A stretch of DNA of 21,705 nt from CAZVAP01 sp964625125 (GTDB lineage: Bacteria; Patescibacteriota; Gracilibacteria; Absconditabacterales; Absconditicoccaceae). The DNA is taken from the NCBI GenBank assembly GCA_964625125.1, contig CAZVAP010000010.1:1-21705 (forward strand), read 5' to 3'. Positions 17,957-21,705 of this stretch are shown piece by piece; position 1 is the stretch's first letter; each line of letters starts with the position of its first letter. The position numbers were made by a program, and so were the translations under genes. The notes under the pieces are model-generated. The model was given only the letters and a program-made list of their open reading frames with translations. It had not been told where the DNA came from and did no database searches.

Positions 17957-20803
17957 TTATTTTTTCAACCCCGGAGTCGTAAAAGCAAAATAATATTTAG
18001 CAAAAACTATCAATCAATTAACATAATTTATTTTTTTATCCCAGTCATTAGAAGTATTTAGCAACATAATTTTATAACCTTTATACATTCAAACTACATA
18101 TTTTATTTTAGGAGTTCACCAATATTTTTTCTTTAGTTTAATAATAAATTTTTTTATTATGCTATTTAATAATTTCATTTTAGCTAAATTTAATCTAGCA
18201 GCTATTTTAGCTTGCTTTGATAGTTTAGAATTTTTTGTGCTATGAGAAATAGTTTTTTTTGTTTCAAAATGGTTGTTTTTAGAAACAGAAGTAGACATAT
18301 TTGTTTTAGTTTTTTTAATTGAAGTTCATATTAAGGCCAAAGCACAATTTTCATTAGTAGAAGATGAATCAAAACAAACATTAACAGGATTTATAACCTT
18401 ATAAGTTATGTTAAAAGTTTTATTAATTTTTAAAGATTTAGATATTTCTGAATCGGAAAATATATTATGATAATAAATAGTTTGAGATGGAAAATATATA
18501 CTAAACAAAGTATTATTTGGAATAGCAGAGGATAAGTCAAATTTAATTTTTCAAGTTAAAGAATTTAAAGAAAAAGGAATATAAACACCCCTAAAAATAA
18601 GTTCGTATTTATTTGGAGATATTTTTTTTACAATAGGAGTTAATTTCTGAGAAGTTTTTATTATTTTATTTTGATCTTTTGAAAAATAATATTTTGAGTC
18701 ATCATCATTAATAGACAGAGTTACATTTTCTAAAGGGAAATAATCAACTCAACTAAATATAAATCTTAATTCATCAACATAGACATCAGTTAAAGTATTG
18801 TCTATTTTAAAAGATAATTCTGTAGCTTTTTTAAGATTTAAATTAATTACTTTTAAGGAAGAAACTCAATCTATAGAAAAAATCTTAGATACAACACTTC
18901 AACCAATAGTAGAAGACAAAGTATATAAATTAGATTTACTAGCAGGAGTTTCTACTAATAGTTTATTAGAAGTAAAATTACTAGGAATAATAAATTTTAG
19001 TTCATTAAAACTACATTCTTGTGGATAAATTACCTTGTTACCAAAATAAATTTTATTTTCATAACAAACATCTGAAAAACCTACTCATTTTATAATTGCT
19101 TCCTGTCAACCTTCTCATCAATTTGGGTATAAAACATTAAAAATCTCAGGATTTCACAAATATTTTTTCTTTCCTCCAATAACAAAATAACCTCAATTTC
19201 ATTCTCAATGTCTAGTAGAAATAGACACATTTACCTTTTGTCCATCTTTTGCACCATAAATTATATGACCTTCTATAGTAGAATAAGCTTTTCTATATTT
19301 ATCAACTACATTGTTAGGAGAAAAGCTAACATTTAAGTTAATGTCTTTTCAACTATTATCCCTAAAATTTTCACCATAAATAGTGAAATTACTTTGTGAT
19401 TTAAAATTATCTTTTGATTCAATATAAGTTATATAGGGCTTAAAATCATCAGAAAAATCAAAATAATATTTAGGTGATTTTACACAAAATTGATTAACAA
19501 AGTAAACATTTCACTTTTCAATAATATCATCTGTAATTAATCTAACTAAATTACCCAATGATGAAAATTTAGTTAACTCATCATTTAAAAAGAACTCTAC
19601 TTTTGTAGATAAAGTTTTATTCAAGTAAAGTTTAACATAGCATCCTACATTATCACAATTTGGCTTAAGAATATAGTTAATATAATTGTCTAAATAAGGA
19701 GTATAATATAATAAATTAGATTTTACTCATCAAATATTAACCTGAAAATATCCATTTTCTAAATACCAAGAGCAACTAAAACCATCATTAGTTTTAGATA
19801 ATTCTGGATATTCTATATCTATATAATCTCAATTCACATCTGTACCAGTATTAATAACCGACAATTCCTTACCATTAAAAGTAACTTCAGGATTTCATTC
19901 TTTAAAATGATTAAATTCTCAATGCAATCTAATATACTTTTTAGCTGAGTCATAATATATATCAACATTCTTAAGAAAAATGTTAATTTTTGAAGTAACA
20001 TTAACAATATTTGACTCAAATCAATTTCTAATAATTTTAATAGGAACATTTATTAAATTTTTATTAGGAAGAGTAATTTCAAGCTTATTGTTACCTAGAA
20101 ATTTAAAAGGAATTTCTTCAGAATCCAATAAAACTTTTATTTTATCATTTGGAGTTAATTTTATATTAGTTCAAACAATTATAGCTTTTGATCCTGGAAA
20201 AAATCTATGCTTCGATTTAGAAATTACATATAAGATTTTAGGAGAAGCTGGAATATAAAATTTAACATAGTTAGAAGATAAACCATCACAATTTACATAG
20301 CCTCAATAAATAGGTTTATCAATCTGTTTAGGAATTGTAACATAATAAGCATTTGATTTAGAATTTACAGATATAGACCAACTTTTATCTTTATCATAAA
20401 ATAATTTACACGAACCTGTAAAATATCAATTTAGTTTAACTTGCTTACCTCAAGTTAAGTCAGTTAAATCAATGTCAATAAATTGAGGGAAAAATTTATC
20501 ATAAAAATAATATTCCACAGTTTTATTATGTTTATAAATATCAATTTTTATATGCTTATCTAAAGGATTAATTTTAAAATTGGTAGGAATAGAAAAAGTA
20601 TACAAATTATCTTGCTTTGATACTTTTGGCAATACAATATCTCATACTTTTAAATCTACAGTTTTAATATTGTCAATATTATTAATTTTTAAAGTTAAAA
20701 TAGCATTACCAGTTAAAGGTCCAGACATTTCAATATCAAAATCTCAAGCAAATACCGTAGTAAATAAAATCATAAAACCAAGTAAAAAAACTAACTTTCT
20801 CAT
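17957..20803 (-). CDS. large secreted protein with IPT/TIG-like domains
   Basis: A 948-residue exported protein beginning with a signal peptide (MRKLVFLLGFMILFTTVFAG). The body is a chain of beta-rich domains. At least three resemble IPT/TIG immunoglobulin-like folds: PKILYVISKSKHRFFPGSKA (from about 190), ITYIESKDNFKSQSNFTIYG (from about 455) and PEIFNVLYPNGGEGGQEAII (from about 550). Paired Cys residues suggest disulphides. After about 825 the composition changes to a Lys/Ser-rich, basic linker and a tail ending FTTPGLKK, the last residues encoded by a GC palindrome. A role as a surface adhesin or structural protein is likely but inferred; attachment to host cells would suit this lineage. 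No sorting signal is recognised. It is the first gene of the minus-strand cluster, 51 bases before the transposase gene. Confidence 0.85.
17967..17978. repeat. GC palindrome copy 4 (imperfect), end of surface protein gene
   Basis: AACCCCGGAGTC is one base off the palindrome pattern. It encodes the Thr-Thr-Pro-Gly-Leu end of the 948-residue protein, directly before its stop codon and 46 bases from copy 3. Confidence 0.65.
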
Positions 20804-20834
20804 TATAAAAAAATAAGGAAATAAAATCCCTTAT

Positions 20835-20862
20835 ATGATAAAAAATTTACTAAAAAGCACAA
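20835..20862 (-). promoter_or_regulatory. candidate promoter of the large secreted protein gene
   Basis: On the minus strand TTGTGC (20862-20857) and TATCAT (20840-20835) are 16 bases apart, about 35 bases ahead of the ATG. The -35 box falls inside the 66-bp direct repeat. Just downstream the leader holds a weak hairpin (TAAGG/CCTTA, 20814-20832) followed by seven T residues, which looks like a small attenuator. Both are weak matches. Confidence 0.35.
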
Positions 20863-20917
20863 GCCTTTATTAAAATCAAAATTGAGAAAGATATAAAGCC
20901 AATACTCAAGACCTATA
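20852..20917. repeat. 66-bp direct repeat, left copy
   Basis: It is identical over 66 bases to 21636-21701 in the same orientation. It lies between the toxin gene's stop and the large secreted protein gene. Read on the minus strand it ends with a short hairpin AAAGGC/GCTTTT around TTGT and a T-run, so it may serve as the 3' end and terminator of the toxin-antitoxin transcript. Confidence 0.9.
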
Positions 20918-20946
20918 TGCAAATTATAGCCCAGAAATTATATAAA

Positions 20947-21207
20947 TTACCTATAAATATCTCACCTTGATCAAGCTGAGATAAAAACAACTATAAGTTT
21001 ATCATCTAATATTTCATAAATAAATCTATATTTTCAAATCCTTAATCTATAGAAATTATTTCATTTTAATTTCTTAATATCTAGATTTATATCTCTTGGA
21101 TTTTTTGATAAAATTTTTAATTTAGAATTAAATTCTTTAATAATATTTTCTCATTTATGATTTAATAAAAATTTTTGAACCTGTCTTTTTAATTCTATTT
21201 TAAACAT
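20947..21207 (-). CDS. RelE/ParE family toxin
   Basis: An 86-residue toxin. The C-terminal half carries the family pattern: KLKGNNFYRLRIGKYRFIYE (47-66), then a hydrophobic strand LIVVFISAG and the terminal SRGDIYR, as in RelE/YoeB/ParE proteins (HRxxVY-like end). RelE members cut mRNA on the ribosome, ParE members poison gyrase; the sequence alone does not separate the two firmly. The Ser at the usual His position of HR argues for a RelE variant rather than a Txe/YoeB enzyme. The ATG follows the antitoxin TAA directly, so the pair is translationally coupled. Three of its glycines sit in the key motifs as TGA. Confidence 0.88.
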
Positions 21208-21501
21208 TTAAGCTAACTTTTCTAAAAAACTAAAAGCCTCTACTGTATCATCTAAATAAGTTCATTTCTTTTTCTCCTCCTCATACTGTTTTATAGCTTC
21301 TATTTCATCTTCATAAGGTTCTACTTCCTCTATACTAGATTTTTTTGATAATAATTTATTATATTCTTCAAGAGACAAAATTACAGCTTTTGGCTTATTA
21401 TTAGATAAAATTATTTTTTGTTTAACCTTATCTATATCTTGTAAACATTTTTTTGTATATCTTTGTAAATCTGTTATTGATACAAATTGTTCAGTTATCA
21501 T
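21208..21501 (-). CDS. Phd/YefM family antitoxin
   Basis: A 97-residue antitoxin. The N-terminus (MITEQFVSITDLQRYTKKCL, residues 1-20) is the Phd/YefM dimerisation and DNA-binding region, followed by IILSNNKPKAVILSLEEYNKL-type strands (about 30-50), a strong family signature. The acidic C-terminal part (55-97, rich in Glu, with EEVEPYEDEIEAIKQYEEE) would wrap the toxin. A TGA glycine at residue 80 extends it 17 residues beyond a standard-code reading, so that its TAA abuts the toxin ATG. It is the first gene of the operon, probably autorepressed with its toxin. No Shine-Dalgarno sequence precedes the ATG. Confidence 0.88.
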
Positions 21502-21635
21502 TCATATTATTTAGCATATAAAACTACAAAAAAATATACATATAATTATAAGAAAATCAATCTATTTCAAATCTGGACTGAAAGAAAAGATATAAGACAT
21601 ATTGTATTGTTTAAAAACATAAAAATTAAAGAATA
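21502..21635 (-). promoter_or_regulatory. leader and promoter region of the toxin-antitoxin operon
   Basis: These are 134 AT-rich bases between the right repeat and the antitoxin start. TTGATT with TATATT 16 bases on (minus strand) and an ATATAATTATAT palindrome about 35 bases from the ATG could be promoter and operator. Evidence is weak because of the base composition. Nothing else is seen in the stretch. Confidence 0.3.
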
Positions 21636-21701
21636 AAAAAGCACAAGCCTTTATTAAAATCAAAATTGAGAAAGATATAAAGCCAATACTCAAGACCTAT
21701 A
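21636..21701. repeat. 66-bp direct repeat, right copy
   Basis: An exact copy of 20852-20917, 718 bases away, so the two copies bracket the toxin-antitoxin operon. Sequences diverge immediately outside the 66 bases. The copy ends four bases before the window edge, so its right-hand context is not visible. Confidence 0.9.
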
Positions 21702-21705
21702 CCAA

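Noticed and set aside
17592..17978. The CCCCGGGG palindromes as intrinsic terminators.
   Set aside because: They have no loop and no following T-run, and three of the four lie within coding sequence.
19980..20258. Open frames on the plus strand within the large secreted protein gene.
   Set aside because: The 948-residue minus-strand frame with signal peptide covers the whole stretch.
20852..21701. The two 66-bp repeats as part of a CRISPR array or as IS ends.
   Set aside because: There are only two copies in direct orientation, 718 bases apart, flanking toxin-antitoxin genes. No spacers, inverted ends or transposase lie between them.

Overview
The window reads as a fragment of a very AT-rich bacterium of the Absconditabacteria (SR1) / Gracilibacteria type, in which TGA is not a stop codon but glycine. 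This shows directly in conserved proteins. In RuvB, in-frame TGA falls on the glycines of IGQE, of the P-loop GxxGxGKTT and of the sensor-1 segment; in ribosome recycling factor it falls on the glycine of the RTGRA-like motif. Only TAA and TAG end genes. A CGA codon lies where IS200-like/REP-associated transposases carry a near-invariant Trp (GSI-CGA-EGRYK against GxLWxGRFK). That points to the Absconditabacterales variant of the code (CGA/CGG = Trp), although only three CGA codons are in view. Nearly every gene is broken if read with the standard code; all coordinates here use TGA = Gly. Start codons lack Shine-Dalgarno sequences and are preceded by A/T-rich stretches.

Layout. (1) 1-3177, minus strand: a cell-surface sugar operon, read from right to left as a membrane-anchored coiled-coil protein, galE, gmhA, gmhB and the adenylyltransferase rfaE2 (cut by the window start). 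This is most of the ADP-heptose pathway; a separate sugar kinase would be expected beyond position 1. (2) 3305-3609, plus strand: an unusually GC-rich stretch with three adjacent hairpins, a promoter and a strong intrinsic terminator, probably a structured non-coding RNA of a family I do not recognise. (3) 3608-4450, minus: an unrecognised 280-residue protein. (4) 4498-9589, minus: a tightly packed operon of frr, two unknown proteins, recX, a small membrane protein, a lipoprotein, a polytopic membrane protein and a ctpA-type protease, closed by a terminator.

(5) 9698-12855, plus: a divergent operon with a small membrane protein, a FecR-domain membrane protein, ruvB, another small membrane protein and a lone cyclic-nucleotide-binding-type domain, ended by a bidirectional terminator. 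(6) 12885-20803, minus: a long gene cluster with a 948-residue secreted protein bearing IPT/TIG-like domains, a REP-associated (RAYT-type) transposase, recJ, a DegT-family sugar aminotransferase, an M50 membrane protease, a small secreted protein and a lipoprotein FKBP/SlyD prolyl isomerase. Four CCCCGGGG-centred palindromes sit in and around the transposase gene, three of them in coding frame. (7) 20852-21701: a Phd/YefM-RelE toxin-antitoxin operon bracketed by two identical 66-bp direct repeats.

Overall the genes serve envelope construction (heptose and galactose sugars, aminosugar, lipoproteins, secreted adhesin-like protein, envelope proteases and a chaperone) and DNA recombination and repair (RuvB, RecJ, RecX), with two small selfish modules at the right end. 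No tRNA, rRNA or CRISPR array was seen.
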